Position numbers and translations under genes: made by a program. Of a stretch of DNA of 64,000 bases, positions 25,400 to 39,105 are shown piece by piece. This DNA comes from Embiotoca jacksoni (Eukaryota > Chordata > Actinopteri > Embiotocidae): the NCBI GenBank assembly GCA_022577435.1, contig JAKOON010000023.1, positions 3,346,501-3,410,500 on the forward strand, read 5' to 3'. Positions within the stretch are counted from its first letter, which is position 1. The number at the start of each line of letters is the position of its first letter. Below the pieces are notes generated by a model, which worked only from the letters and a program-made list of their open reading frames with translations, searched no databases and was not told the origin of the DNA.

Positions 25400-26745
25400 G
25401 GTTATGTTTATGAGTTGGGTGTGTATATAAATGTATGTACGCTTTAACACACGGAAAAAAATATAATAATTATATATATATATATATATGGAAGATTCCA
25501 CTGGAATCAAGATTTTTTTCTTCCGAACTCAATCGTTCTTAAATGTCCTCACACATTGTGGATGTTGGATCACATCGCGTGATGAATACTGGAAGAGAGA
25601 AAGACAAAGTGAATTACAATTGTGCAAATATTCACTGACTTTAACAACTTGGCATACAAGTCAAAAAGTCAACTTCATAATGCTTCTCATCTTGTATCCC
25701 AAACTCACATTTGCAGCTAACAACAGATATGTGGAAGCTGGAAAAGTAATTTAGGAGCACAGTGAATAAATATTACAACCAACCAACTGTAATCTTTTTG
25801 TTAAAAACATAACGTATTGGCAGAATACAGGACAACTTTGACTATTAAACGCTAGCAGACAGTGAAGCGGATACGCAACCTCAAGGCTACAGCCACTTAC
25901 TAGGTGGTCGCAAATACACTACTCACTGGTTTCCTAACAGAATATGTGGTTGTTTAAAACTGTCCATATTAACTCGCATACAAAGACAAGAGTTTCCTGT
26001 TGCTACTTCACAATAAAACCCCGCTGCATCTTTGCACAGGGAAAACTTTTGGACTGTACAAAAACCACAGGGTGTAGATCAGTCACTGAGCAGGTGAGTG
26101 ATAAAGTTACATCTTTGGTCACCCAAAGGTTTAGACATCTTGTATTTGTTTCAAATTACAAGCTCTTGTTTCAAATGAAAAGCCTTCTGGTAATTTACAC
26201 ATGGCCCAGCTATATACTTGGTTTTGATCTAGTCTTGTCATTTAAACATCAGCCTTTGTGTCAAGTAGAGATTTCGGTAGTACGTGCGATTGCACTTATG
26301 TACCTTCCTTAGTACACACATGCTTCTGCAGAGCCACAATATCTGTTAAAATGTCATTTAAAAAGAAAAAAGAAGTTGTTTCAGTGCATCAATGTTTAAA
26401 AAAAAAAAATTAAAAAAAAAACAAACTTTCAAATATTTTAAAAAGCTCGTGTGTCATTTTCCTGCAAAAACTGTGTTTCAACATTTCCAAAATCTTGTGT
26501 CAATGTTTTAAAAAGTTTAAATGAATCAAATATTCCCAGAAAATAGATTTCAGTGTTTTACTAAAACAACCAAGTGTCACGTAGATACCACAGTCTCCCC
26601 CCTTTTACAGCCTCCCATTGGTTTTCAGATCTTAATTAAACACAAGGAGAAAGAGCACAAACACGCAGACACACAAGTGCAGTATAAATTTGCCATGCAT
26701 GTATAAAATTGTTTGTATTTTTTGTTTGTTTGGGTTTTTTTTTAC

Positions 26746-26855
26746 CGAGCTCCCTAAATAATTTCAGGACTTCCGTGTCCTCTTCGGGATAAAGAGAAAC
26801 GCGGAGCCCATGAAGTGCGTTTTTTAAAACATGGATGTGTTGTGTACGAGTGCAT
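26746..26855 (-). other. Candidate 5' non-coding exon upstream of rc3h1
   Basis: On the - strand a 110-bp segment is bounded by an acceptor (CCAACTACAG) and a donor-like GTAAAA. It lies between the CpG-rich region and the first coding exon, where vertebrate RC3H1 has non-coding exon(s). One frame is open throughout (ends LFREL) but has no recognised homology. Splice strength is moderate. Confidence 0.25.
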
Positions 26856-27029
26856 CTGTAGTTGGTATGATGACAAAGTAGATTCCTCGTGGAACAAAAA
26901 CAAGACATTACAATATAAAAACAACAACAACAAAAAAATTAAAAAAAAAATAAAAAATGTGCCGCTCTCTTCTCGCCAGCATTAACGTGTTCAACAAAAA
27001 AAATAAATAAAATAAAATCACGAGCACAA

Positions 27030-28206
27030 ATGAAACAAACGACGGAGATGGATCAAAACAACTCCGGCCTACTTCCACTATGACTCTGGACAAAGGGTGC
27101 GAGAACAAGCTAACCACCGAGTCCCTTCGCTTTGGTACGAAGCTAACGTGTGCTAACAGAGCCGCAATCATTACTTTTAGTTTGGTCGAAGAGCTCGGCC
27201 GTCCCGCTTTGTAATCGTTCACCTGTTTCGTTACGCGGGTTATATATTCTGTATCGGGGCGATGCGTTAGCTCGCTTTTTTTTTTTTTTTTTTTTTTTTT
27301 TTAGCCATCTGAGCTAAGGGTGGCTAGCTCGGCTAGCGAGCAAAAACGTCGTTTGATCGGAAAACAATTACTTTATAATCCACCACGTGATGTTGTCCGG
27401 GTTATCACGCACTGGTTGTTATTCTTCTTCTTCTTCTTCTTCTCGTCGGGAGTTATGAATCGATGGTTTGGTTATTATCTCGAGAAGAAGTCGAGGAAGC
27501 TTCAGCCGTGATATTATGTAACGCTAGCAGACTAGCAAACCCCCCCGAAACTACCGAAAGCAGCCGAAGCGCCTTTACAGATGAACCCCCATGTTCCCTC
27601 CTCCTCCTCCGGGGAACCTTCAACACGATGCACCGGTGAAAGCTTCAGCATCGGGTTTTTTTTTTTTTTATGTCGGTGATTTCTTTTTTTTTTTTTTCTT
27701 TTTTTTCTTGGGAGTCGCCAGCCAACTTTAAAAAAATGCTCTCAGACGGCTAACGAGGCTAACGAGGCTAACGGCACACACAGCGGCGGTTAGCTTCTCC
27801 AGCCAGCTAGCAAACGACCAACCGATGCTATGCGTCATTAACGGGACTAAAAACCAAACAGCCGAGTCGCGCCGGTCCTCCGGGAACCGCGCCGGCGGAA
27901 CAGATCCGTCGCGCCGTCGGTGCTACTCACTTATTCCAAAAGACTTGGAAGTTTTCCCTCTTTCTTTAGGAAAATATTTCGATATTTTCTTGCCATGTCG
28001 ACTGTGCAGCTTAAGCTGCTGCCGAGGTTTCGGGGGAGAGGGTGTCAACTCGACGACAGCCTCGCTAGCCGGTTACAGCTAGCTGGGCAAGACGTGTGTG
28101 TGTGCGCGTGTGTGTGCGCGCGTGCGTGTGGATATTTGAGTGCGCGCGCGTGTAACGTGTGCTAATGGCGCCCTCTGGTGACGTTAGACCGCACGGCGCA
28201 CAGACG

Positions 28207-28249
<43 letters not shown>

Positions 28250-28420
28250 GAGCGACATCTGTCTGATCACATCTGGGGGAGGGGAGGGGGGGTTGTGACA
28301 ACTGGCGAGAGGAACATGTCCCCAATTAGGAGGACTGTTTACGAGCGCGCGCGCGTGTCCGTGCGCGCGCGTGTTCTCATACACAGAAGGATAGAAAAAG
28401 AGAGAGAGAGAGAGAGAGAC
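27030..28420. promoter_or_regulatory. CpG-rich divergent promoter region, rc3h1 / KIAA1614-like
   Basis: GC- and CpG-rich compared with the surrounding AT-rich introns, especially 27830-27950. It lies between the 5' ends of rc3h1 (- strand) and the KIAA1614-like gene (+ strand). Both genes lack their first non-coding exons in my annotation, and these probably start here. It contains alternating GT/GC/CA tracts (28093-28376) and a CTCF-like motif at 28166-28182. Start sites are inferred. Confidence 0.5.
28093..28420. repeat. Cluster of (GT)n, (GC)n, (CA)n and (GA)n tracts
   Basis: Mixed GTGTGCGCGT runs at 28093-28152, (CA)n at about 28208-28245, GCGCGC runs at 28342-28376 and (GA)n at about 28398-28420. 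All are alternating or homopurine simple sequences within 330 bp of a probable promoter. Confidence 0.9.
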
Positions 28421-28779
28421 GAGATAAAATTGAGACAGAGGGAGGGATCAGCTGTGTTGACAAATAAGAATCAGTTGACAAGTTGTTTTTACGAGAGAAA
28501 ATTGGCCCTGTATTATCTGAAACACACAGCTTCTAATTTCACACCACGCTCGTCGAAATATCTCAGCACCGACAGGAAACTGGGCAGATCTCATTTAGGC
28601 GGAAGCCCATTAAGCCATTTTAGGTTTTTTTTTCTCCCCTTTTCCTTTTCATTGGCTTTTTACTGTGTGGATGGGAATCGGTGTGTGTGCACTAGACTTA
28701 CGCAACAGAGCTTCTCTCGGCAGCGAGGCAAGGGCGAAATTAAAGCAGGCATTTTTTTGTATTCCATTTTTGCCTAATC

Positions 28780-29675
28780 CCACTGATTTCTGAAGGGATT
28801 ACCGGACCAATCATGATTGAGAGACCGCTGGCTCGCTGGACGCTGCTCGGACTAGGAGCTATGTAGACAGGAATTGGAAACAAAACCTTAGGATCTGGAG
28901 AAACATTGAGAAATCTGATTTGTGTTCCTTATCTTTTTTTTTTTTTTTTAATCCGGTGGGGACAGTTGCTTGGTGCTCTGCTGATATTGGTGACCGGCCT
29001 GAGGATCCACGCTGTAATATCTGTGCGGTCGGCGCAGGTTTTCAGTATGGAGGGTAACTTTATTATTGCACCAGAATTTAATATTAACTTTCTCATGATG
29101 ATCAACGCTGGAAGTGTATTTCAAAGTACACCATCTTCACTAGATATCCAGGTACACTGTTGATTGCGTGTTAGATTTCTACTGTTTTAGAGAACTAGAA
29201 ACTACTTTGTTCATGATGTTAAATTGGCTTTCATGTAGAGGTTTTGCATACATGTTTATCAGCATTATATGAAACAGGATTTCAGAACAGTTTAATCTCT
29301 TAAGGCTGAATAATTAATCCCGTTTTTTTTTCTCAGTTTTTATTGTTTGAGTGACAGGTTTAAAGACAGTGTATTTGGTTGTTTGATATTGAATTTGCTT
29401 GACAAAAAAGAAAGATAGAAAACTTAAAATATTGCTTATTCGGCTTGGGTCTCAGTTGCAGGCAGCAGTTGCTTATTCTCATTCTAAAGGATTATCCTGT
29501 GCCCTGCAAAGTAATCAGTGGATAAGGCAACGTGACTGAATCCCCATTACATATCTCCTTACCCGGCACATCAGAAAGAAAGTAACCGGTAACATAGATA
29601 CAGAATAGATTGTAAGAGAAATTATTTTATTTTTCTTGGGTGTAAAAATGGTAAAACTTTGTTCTTTATCTTTAG
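28780..29675 (+). other. Region upstream of the KIAA1614-like coding start
   Basis: Probable 5' UTR and intron sequence. An 85-codon open frame at 28906-29163 with a hydrophobic N-terminus has no splice or homology support, so I do not call it a gene. Nothing else is recognised. Confidence 0.3.
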
Positions 29676-29709
29676 AATCTGTCTGAACTTTTTTGTGCAT
29701 GACCAGCCA

Positions 29710-32700
29710 ATGGAGGAAGAGAAAGCGGCTGATAACATCCGTGCAAAATCCAGTTCCCCTCTACCCACCAGGCTTCCCATTAACTGGGGGCTCATCACTG
29801 GCCCTGTTCCCGAGCCCGTTTTCCCAGCACCCTCTTTGAGCACCTCATTTCCTCCTTCTCAGAGTTCAGCCGTGCACGCACTACAGACGAAGGTGAAGTC
29901 GGTCACGCAGAGAAGGACAAGAGGGAGAGAAAAAGACAGAGACAGGTTGGACACAGATGTGCTGGCGAGCAGTCCAGTTGGGCAGATTTCCTCTGAAGTC
30001 CTTCTCAGGCCGAGACCCGGAGGAAAAGGCCAGCTATGTCTTTCTGCTCCCTCCTGGCGATCAGGTGTTGCTAAGGACTTGAGCAGTAGTGATGAAGAGG
30101 AGGAGGTAGAGGTGCGAGTCAGATTGGAGATCCACAGTCCTCCAGCTGAAGCACAAGGAGAGCAGGGGGGAGAGGAACCTGAAGAAGAGAGGTCAGAAAA
30201 AAATGACATCCAGATCAGCTTTCAGACAGGGCAGCCTTGTGGGCTCAGGGAAGGGACTAGTCTGGAGAGTCTTCTGTCTGACAACTCAAGCAGTAGCAAG
30301 GATGACCCATTGCCTCCTCCTCCACTGCCTGTGCTGTCCTCCCTCCCTGTTACCACTGCTGCTTCCTCAACATCTCCCTGTTCTTCTTCCACAACTTCAT
30401 CTTCAACAAGACACTGGGCACCTCCAAAGGGCTTCTGGAGAGTTGCACGCCCAGAAACATTGCTTCTCAATGGAGTTGGTCCTCAAAACATTCCATCCAC
30501 TTTACTTTTGAAGGACTACACTCAGACAGAGGCACCGGCAGAGCCTGACGGGAAGCCCAAACCATCCGAAACAGGCAACAGGAATGATGTGGGGAGTGTG
30601 ATGGATGACATCGAAGCATTATCAGAATTCGAACACTCGGACAGTGTGGATTGCTTCCTAGAAAGGTGTAAGCAGAAGGAAGCAGATATTGCTGATCCTA
30701 CCAAAGGACTGTGCAGCTCCGACAGCTGGGAGAGCATGTCTTCACAAAGTGAAGCGCTCTGTGCCGATGAGAAACTGAAGGTGAAGGAGAGGGCCTATGC
30801 AAAGTTAAAGGAAAGACAGAAAAGCTGCAGGGAGGAGAGAGAACAGCGTGGAGGAGACAGTGCTAGCTCCTATGAAGACACATCATACAGAGTGGATTGT
30901 AAAGGTATGTCTCTTGAGGAAAACAGCTTGTTTTTAATGCCAGATGTAGAAATTTAGAAATGAAAGCATGGAGCTGAAAATAAGGTAAAAGCTTGATCGC
31001 TCCTCTCTTTGTCAAAGTGGCTTCATTGTTAGATTGTTAATGAAAATATTGAAAAGCCTCTGACCCTGCCATGAAACGCCTAACTTTAGTTTTGCACTTT
31101 GTCTGCCCCAATATAAGATATCCGTGGTGGAAAGACACATGCCGATACACCAGAGACAACAGACCATTATACAAGTTGAATGGAGGCTTGGCTAACAAGT
31201 AGCTCAGTCACAGTTCTTTGGTGATCATTTGTAACTTCCTTGTGAAACACAGTTTTTTTTATATATATATATATATTGTAAGCTAAATATTATTGCAGCT
31301 ACAGTATTTTGCAGCAGTTTAGAGGCTAACATGGTGTGTTATCATTTTGAATGGAGACAGAAAATTCAGAATAATTTTGCAGATATTCCCCAAAAATATT
31401 TTAAAGCTTCAGAAATGTTAACAATTTATCCACACCGTCTGCCTAGAATGCTGTCCAGCTGTTCAAAAGGGCCTTACACAAGCCTTTTTTTTTTTGTCTA
31501 CCCAGGATGTTGTATTGAAATGTAGTATGTAACCTGGCTGATTCCCAGTGCTGAACAGATGTCAGATGTGCAGATGTGCATGATGGTGTTGCTATTATTA
31601 GCAGTCAGAGCTGTGGGGGAAGTGTCCCTGCCTTTGTATCTCTGTCTGCGTGCTAATGGCGGTCTTTATATGTGTGTAGGATGACAGATTACGTATTTTC
31701 TCATGCTGTGCATTAAAAATATTATATATATCTGTCCTGTGTGTGTGTGTGTAAGCAGATTATGTTAATACGAGATAGAGGGTCAATATGCAGGTGCGAG
31801 TCCACAATGATGAGAGGATTTTTCCCTCTTGTTTCTGGGAAAATCTGCTTTCATCTCTCTCACAGTTACATAACCTGTCGTTGTTTTTTTTTTTGTTTGA
31901 CTGACATTAAGGATCAAGCAGGGATACCCACTGAGACTGTCACTGAATCGGAGTTGTTTTTTGTTGTTGTTTTTTTAAATCCTTATGAAAGATCCAATTA
32001 CTTTGATACTGAAATGTTCCTGTAGGTCCCATCACGGCTGATCGCTCTCTTGGCAGTCCTGTTTGCCCTGAGGCAAGCACTAAATAAGACGTGAACCTTA
32101 ACTAAGAACTGAATGCACTGTAATGCGTTATTTAAGTGAAAACGGAAACAAAAAGATAAACAATTATTTGAAGGGGATCAAATTATCGGAGTACTTTTTA
32201 AAGCTTTTACACATAAAATACATTTGGTCAGATCTGCTCACATTTCTATCTTTCCTCCCTGTTTTTTGCCCATCACAGGTGCCTATGGAGTTTTGGACAG
32301 CTCAGATCCAGTCATTCTTGCTCAGGAACTTGAACCCTATTTGAGGTGAGCAATGTCATGCTTGGCCGGGGTGGTGACATACAATCCCTAAGGACTATTT
32401 ATACTGTATCCTTTCCTCATGATTCCACTTCTACAGCTCCACTTTCATCCAGTGTCTGTTTTTCTGCTGGATTGAAGAGTGAGTGTCTAACAAGCAGGGT
32501 TTAATAATTGGCCATTTTTGAATCAGGTACGAATATTAATATTAAAGACGCACACTGAGGTTGCTGATACTTTACCCAAATAAGATTATAAAATGAAACC
32601 CACATTGGAGAGGGATTTGTAGCGCTATTCTTGTCGATGGGAAATCTGACAAAATCCTCCGGTCATACTTGAAATATGAATACTGTAAGTATGTGAAAGT

Positions 32701-35700
32701 AAACAAATAAACTGAACCTGTCTTTTAACAAAAAATGAAAACATACATTTCTCATTTGTTCAACATAGATTATCTGATCCACTGTTATCTTCTGCATTTA
32801 AGGCCATTATAATTAATGAGTATATTAATTTAATCAATTTAATCAGCATTATTAACTGCAGAATGAAACCGCTGTTGCCAAAAGAGGCTGCTAATTATTT
32901 TGTGCTTGTCAGTGTTGGGATGATCTAAAACATTGACACAACAAAGTGTAATCTATTGAAACACAATATGTTTTCCGATTGACACACAGGAGAGAATGAA
33001 TCACATTCAGTCTGGTACAAGGATAATCCATATGGCTGGTGTGTCATGCTATCTTTATCACTGGGCCTGGGGATAAAGACAAGTACAGACGATGAAGCAC
33101 AATACATAGCAGCTTAGCTGCTGGGCATAAGGATAGATGGATGGATGACGTTTCTCTGTGCTGCTCACCGCAAAAGCCACGCCCCCTAGTCTATCTATCT
33201 GATATTACATAAGACGGCTTAAGAAGATGCAGCTTGATTCACTCTATGTGTAGTCAATTGGTGGGAAATAGGATGTCGCTGGCTATTTCTCAACACAGAA
33301 TAAGCTTTGCACTCTTGAGCACTTAATTTTTCTTAAATCGATGGCGATATAGCCTCATCTCATCATACACTCAACTCTTTCCATTGCCTTGCCATTTTCA
33401 TCACCTAAATTTAATATTTCTTTTATTAATTTGTATATTTCTCTCTCAGGTCACTTCTTGTAATCAGTGATGAACTACCTCTAAGCCCAAGACATGAGGA
33501 AGCCAAGCGTCTTCTGGAGCGAGCAAGACTCAAGGCTCGCTCAAATCACATCAAAGGCGATCGTCCCAGCAGACGCTCCCACTCTGATCAGAGAGCCACC
33601 GTGTAAGTTGTCGAAAAATGCCTGTGGGGGCTGTAACTTCTTTGGCATCTTCAGGAGCAAGATGTCAGAGACTGACCATCCCACCTGTTTGTGCAGTTTT
33701 GTGTGCATGATTATGAAACAAATGTGTCATAAAAAGTTCCCTTTACAGTTTTTTTCTGTTTCTGTGCTTCTTGTTTTATCACTTAACTCCCACACATAAG
33801 TCTGTCTTTGCTATTCAACAAACTTCTGTACTTTGTCTATCCTATGCTTCTACTTGGCCTGTTTTTTGGCAAACCTAATGTTGCATACCTAAAAATAAGT
33901 TAAAGCTCTGGAACCTGGCTGAGTTTTGTAATTGCAGACACAAAGCTGACAATGTCATGAAACCATCTGGTTTCATTCTGTTTATGTAACGTGTATACAT
34001 CATGCGGTTTTGTTGAAATCCCCTTATGTCAGCAGGAAGCTTTCTCTAAATTTAGGATTTAGGAGTATTTGCAATGGATCCCACATTCATGGCCGCATTA
34101 CAAACCTGGTCTGTGGACAGAAGATGTCACTATGCGTACAGTGTATCTTATTACAATTTACTATGTGAATGTTATTTCTTCATGTAATATGAAAATGGAT
34201 GACCTGAGGAGCACGTTTAGTTGTGACTGAGTCAGTTGAGTGTCCTACATCAACGTAGTCTGATGCTGACAGACGACTGTGACTCCTCTACACTTTAACT
34301 TTCATTTTACTTTACTTCTATATAATACTAGTGTACAAATTGACAAAATAACAGCTGCTTTAAATGTCTCTGATATGCACTCCTTGTAATTTCTTGCAGA
34401 AAGAAGCAGCAAATTGAATCTCCTGGTCCAACAAAAGCACAGAGGGCTGTTCAAACCAAAGAAGATCTTCACGCTCAGACTGTATCTGGTCCCCTCCGCG
34501 TCCCAACTCAAAGAGACACTTCCCCCAGTGACCAAATAGGTCGATCAAGACGGTACGGTTGTTCACCAACGCGTGTACGCTTTGAGGATGAATCAGAGAA
34601 AGAAGCAGAGTCTCGCTATTTGGATAGAGTGAGACAGCGAGGCAGGCCTGGCATGCCCAAGAACAACAGTAAGGACAGTAATACGGATTCTAGCAGTAGT
34701 GGCTCAGAGAGGAGCCGAAGCCACAGAAGTGCATCTACGCCTCCTTCACAGAAGCAAGAAGATGTGGGAGTTAGTTGTGAAACCACAACCGTGATTAAAG
34801 AAATAATAGTGCTGGTGAAAAAATGTGAGGCTTGTGGTTCTGTGGTCAGGGAACCTCAGCCAGTCTTATCACCATCAGATCCACAGAACGCTGAGCCACA
34901 GCAGCCTGGCAACCCCGAGGACCCACGTGGGAAAGCTTCTCCTCGCTGGATGTCTCCAAACAAACCAGAAGCGAGTACTCGTCCTAAAGCTCCTCTTACT
35001 GTCACTTTTGCTGGAGCTTTTGTGCTGGGGGAAAATAAAGAAAGTAGCACAGGGTGGAAGTCATCCGGGTTTGGAAAACTTCGGAGAAGAAGCAGGAAAG
35101 GAGAAAGTCGGTTGGAGTCTGGCCATGGACCTTACGGCCCGTCATGGGCTCAGCGGCGTAACTCAAATCCACGGAACAGGGTCAACTTGAGCAGAGCTGT
35201 TTCATTTGCCCCTGATAGCCCCATTGCTCTGGAGCCACATTTGCTGGAGGCCTCTGGTGGACTAAGGGAATCACCCACCCCATCGCTGCCTATCAAGTCA
35301 GCCCTGAAGTCGAGCTCGAGAAACCGCTCTGCTGCAGGTCAGTCCACAGTTCAGTTCCAGATTACCTCAAGTCAGGGAGGAGAGGGCGGATCCCAATCCA
35401 TCCTGGACTCTCCAGAGACAAGAAGGGAGTCTCCAGTGTCTCTAACCCAAGGGGCACCAGCAACAAGCAGCCCAGTGCCCTGTATCAGACCCTCCACTCT
35501 GAGGTACTCCCCAGCCAGATGCAACACAGACATGACAACCTCTGAACTCTGGGATGCCACTCCAGATGGAGCAGGTGAGCGGTCACTGGGGATGAACACT
35601 GTCATGTGTAGCTCTCTGTTTCTGTGGAAGATAGTGTGAAGATGTCTGAATTTGTAGTTTCTGATGATTATATTTCTTGAAATCATACTTTACTTTCATA

Positions 35701-38373
35701 TGAGTGGATACTGTGATGGAGTATTTATTCTTATCCTTTAGGAAACTTTCACCAGACTGTTAAAACGTAATTTTAGTAAAAGCCCTGGAATTAAGGTTGC
35801 AAAATAAGTATTATTAGTACAATATACTCATTTTCAAAAGCGGTGTTATACTACTACATATAACATTTGACTACGAGTCTAGTGTTGTCACCATTTTGAT
35901 GTAGCACCAGTATGAGTTGGAACTAATTTGAGCTAATTTACATACTTAGTTGTCTTTTAATTTATAATAAAGCCTTATATTTTATAAACTTGTTATAAAG
36001 TACAAATGGTAACTGATTGCCCAATAAATACAGTGGAAAAAAAGTAAAACATGTCTGCCTGAGCTATAACGGAGTAGCAGTATAAAGATAGAATTTCACT
36101 TTCTGCCAAGATCAGATCATCACAGCTGAAATCTGTTTTGGAATTCACATAATTGTATTTAAATAGAACAGTTTCTTTCTGTTTACAGGTCTAAGTGGAG
36201 ATACTGTTCCTGGTTCGGAGTGCCGTGCTCTGCGTGGCCTGGTTATGTCTCGAGCCGAGGACCTCAGAGCAGAGCTGCTGAGAGCAGAACATCTGAAAGC
36301 AGAGGCTATATGGGAGGAAAACTCTGACGGATCCAGGTAAGCCAAGATAACAATGTTCTTGTCATAGCTTCGACAATAAATCCCCTGCCCCCACCAGCAC
36401 TGTTCCCGAAATTACTTGAGCATGCCACTGGTAGCAGTTAGGAGATTAGAACCTGCCCTGCTGTCCACAGGATGTTAGTGTTAGAAATATTCTGTGAATA
36501 CCAAGACAATCCTGCCCTCTTTTGGTAATGAAAAGTAGTAGTCATTTAATCCATTTATAAAAGAAAGATAAAACCGTCAGCAAAGTCATGATTTGAACTG
36601 CTTCTCTCAACAAAAAAAAAAGCTTTCCCTGGTGTGTTTTTTTTATTTTAGTTTGTGAAGTCAATGTTTCTATATTGATCAATTTAATTATATATTACTG
36701 TGTAGTTGAAAGATATTTATAACTTTCCTTTTGTAGAAAGCTGGATGGACGGCCGAAGCTCTTTCTGCGTCGCTTCTTTTCCTCCATTGGTCTGAACAGC
36801 GTTGGTAGACTTGTAAAAGGAGGTCGCTCCAGTAGTATGGAACAGCTCAGTGTCCCTTCCGTCCCCCGGGCAAGCTCAACTTCACCGAGCCCCACGCGCA
36901 GACAGCAGCCCACCATACGCATCCAGAGGACACCCTCACTGCAGACACTACACACGGTGAGCAAGGGAGAGCAAACAGTTTTTATGTTGTGTTTTTATCT
37001 GGACGGCTCTGCCATTGTTTTTGTATCCTCTCTATTTCTGTCATACAGTTGCATTTGACCACATCAAATACATGTGATTTTTACCTCAAATCTAGGAAGT
37101 CGGGAGAATACGTGTAATTTACATGCCTTTAAAGTTCCAGCTCTGCCTGAAGTACCTTTAAAAAATTAATTGAAACAGTAGACCAACCAAGTATTACCAA
37201 CCTTGTTGCCTGACACGGGGAGCTCAAACAATTCTTTTCAGGTTATTTTTTTTTATTTTCTTCATGTTTGTATTGTTGCCACCCCTGTTGTCCACCTTGC
37301 AGCTGTAGGAATGCACACAACAGAATTAGATCACTTCCTGCTCCAGCCAATCACAACCTGCATTAGCATTAAGTGTGTGCGTGTGTATGTGTGTGCATGT
37401 ACATGTCTGCGAGTGGTGTCAAAGTTGAATAGGGGTGGTAAAGAAAAATGATTTCAGTTCCAAAAGCTGGTCTGATTGATTTTGTCAAAATGAAATACAC
37501 AAATTGTTACAGTGCCTCTCATTTGCCACTAGGTGCTGCCACTGGCCCAACTGCGTAAAGCCTCCTCTGTGCAGAGTTTAGAGAGAAGAACAGAACGTTC
37601 AACAATACTTGGAGAGGTGCAGATACCATATGGCCTGGCACCCAGGTAAGGTCCAAAGGCAATTAAAAGAGAGGGAAAGATACCAAAAGGGAGGGATGAC
37701 TGGTGAAAAAAAACAAAAAAAACACTTGATATATTGTTTTATAAAGTTAAATAACTGTCTTTAAAAGTATGAATTTCTGCTTTGATAGCCCTGATAGCCC
37801 TCAGCTGGAGCTTCACAGGGCACTGAGTGTTGAAGATGTACTTCCCTCTCGAATGGTGCGTCCAGTGGGCCGGGTCACCCAGGCCTTCCCTGATGGGACT
37901 CTCCTCCTGGAGCTCATCAAACCCCCAAACGGTCCTTTTGGTTTTGTCATTTCAAGGGGCAAAGGTCGACCAGACACAGGTAACTTTGTTTTCATCACTG
38001 TTTTCCTTGTCCCTGAAATCTTGAGTTTCAGAGCAGTTGCAGCATTAATTTCGTGCCTGTGGTAGCATCAGTTAAACTACTTTGCAATGGTATCCTGAGA
38101 ATAGAAGAGAAAAGAATTCAACTCACACGCATCCTCTCTTCTTCCTGATTTCCCCCTGATTTTTGTCTCCTTTCTGTAGGTATATATGTTGAGAAAGTGG
38201 GTGACGGTAGTGGTGAAGGCCTATATGTCGGTCTCCTCGGCATTGGCGATGAAATTCTCCAGGTGAATGGAGAGGTGGTGGCTGGACTCAGTTTGGACCA
38301 GGTGACACGGCTCATGACCCGGGAGAGCACTGCTTCTCTGCGGATCATGCCGGCTCGACGAAGTCAGCGGTGA
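29710..38373 (+). CDS. kiaa1614: KIAA1614 homologue, C-terminal PDZ-domain protein
   Basis: Function is poorly known; the PDZ domain implies binding to partner C-termini. Coding exons are 29710-30904 (exon opens at 29676), 32279-32345, 33450-33602, 34400-35574, 36189-36336, 36737-36956, 37533-37645, 37789-37979 and 38180-38373. They total 3456 nt or 1151 aa, near the length I recall for human KIAA1614. Most of the protein is low-complexity: acidic and Ser-rich (SSSDEEEEVEVRVRLEIHS) and proline runs. Conserved pieces are HEEAKRLLERARLKARSN, RALSVEDVLPSRMVRPVGRV and the PDZ domain, about residues 1056-1148. The PDZ has a carboxylate loop like PFGFVIS and a core LYVGLLGIGDEILQVNGEV. The start at 29710 (MEEEKAADN) is the first in-frame Met of the first long exon; an upstream exon could add residues because the frame is open to the acceptor. 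The family call rests on the C-terminal region. Confidence 0.8.
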
Positions 38374-39105
38374 CTGGAAGGAGAGGCGTAGCACACGGCC
38401 ACTTCTCCTGAACACAGGGATAGTAATTGACCACTGCAGACACTGCGGTTTGGCTGCAACACATGATAGATGAGACATAGTCAGTGTATATTACAGTGCA
38501 ATATGACACACATGGAATAACGAGGGTAGGACGTCAGTCCCCATAATGTAAACTGACAGTATGACACAGCAAAGGATCAATAGGAAAAATAACCAAATTA
38601 CAAATCTAAAACCAACCAAATCGGGGTATTTATTGTGATTCCAATCAAAACCAGCGCACTTTGTTTCTGGTTTTATTTTTTATATTGCAGATTTAGATGA
38701 ATAGGGAAAGACTCTATGTTTATTTTCTTGTGACTTCTTTTGCTCTTTACATCACACAGAGTATAATATTCTAAATGCTTTGTGAGTGAAATTATTTTGT
38801 CACATTTTTAAAATTGTGATTATTTATTTATTATTTATGTTGATTTTTTTTTTTTTATTATTATTATTTTTTTTTTTAGATGACATGATCTGTAGCAATG
38901 TGCCCCATGTTAGCTTGGCCCATAAGACCCCAAACTGAAGAGCACAAGCTAATGTGCACAAATCAAAGAAAGCAAATTATGACCTCCGATATGCAGTGCA
39001 TCATATTTTCTTGGGGCTCTGCATGGTCCTTTTGCTTGTGTATCACCTATTCTTTCATGAACTTGATACTGTTTTGCTTCTAAATAAACATGTTTTATTT
39101 TGTCA
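38374..39105 (+). other. 3' UTR of the KIAA1614-like gene
   Basis: Non-coding AT-rich sequence after the TGA at 38371-38373. The best polyadenylation signal is AATAAA at 39083-39088, followed by a T/GT-rich stretch, giving a 3' UTR of about 730 nt. Confidence 0.55.

Noticed and set aside
28906..29163. 85-codon open frame with hydrophobic start upstream of the KIAA1614-like gene
   Set aside because: Hydrophobic run derives from a poly-T tract; no splice sites or homology.
37528..37550. CTCF-like CCACTAGGTGCTGCC
   Set aside because: Lacks the GGGGGC core, and overlaps an exon acceptor whose sequence explains it.
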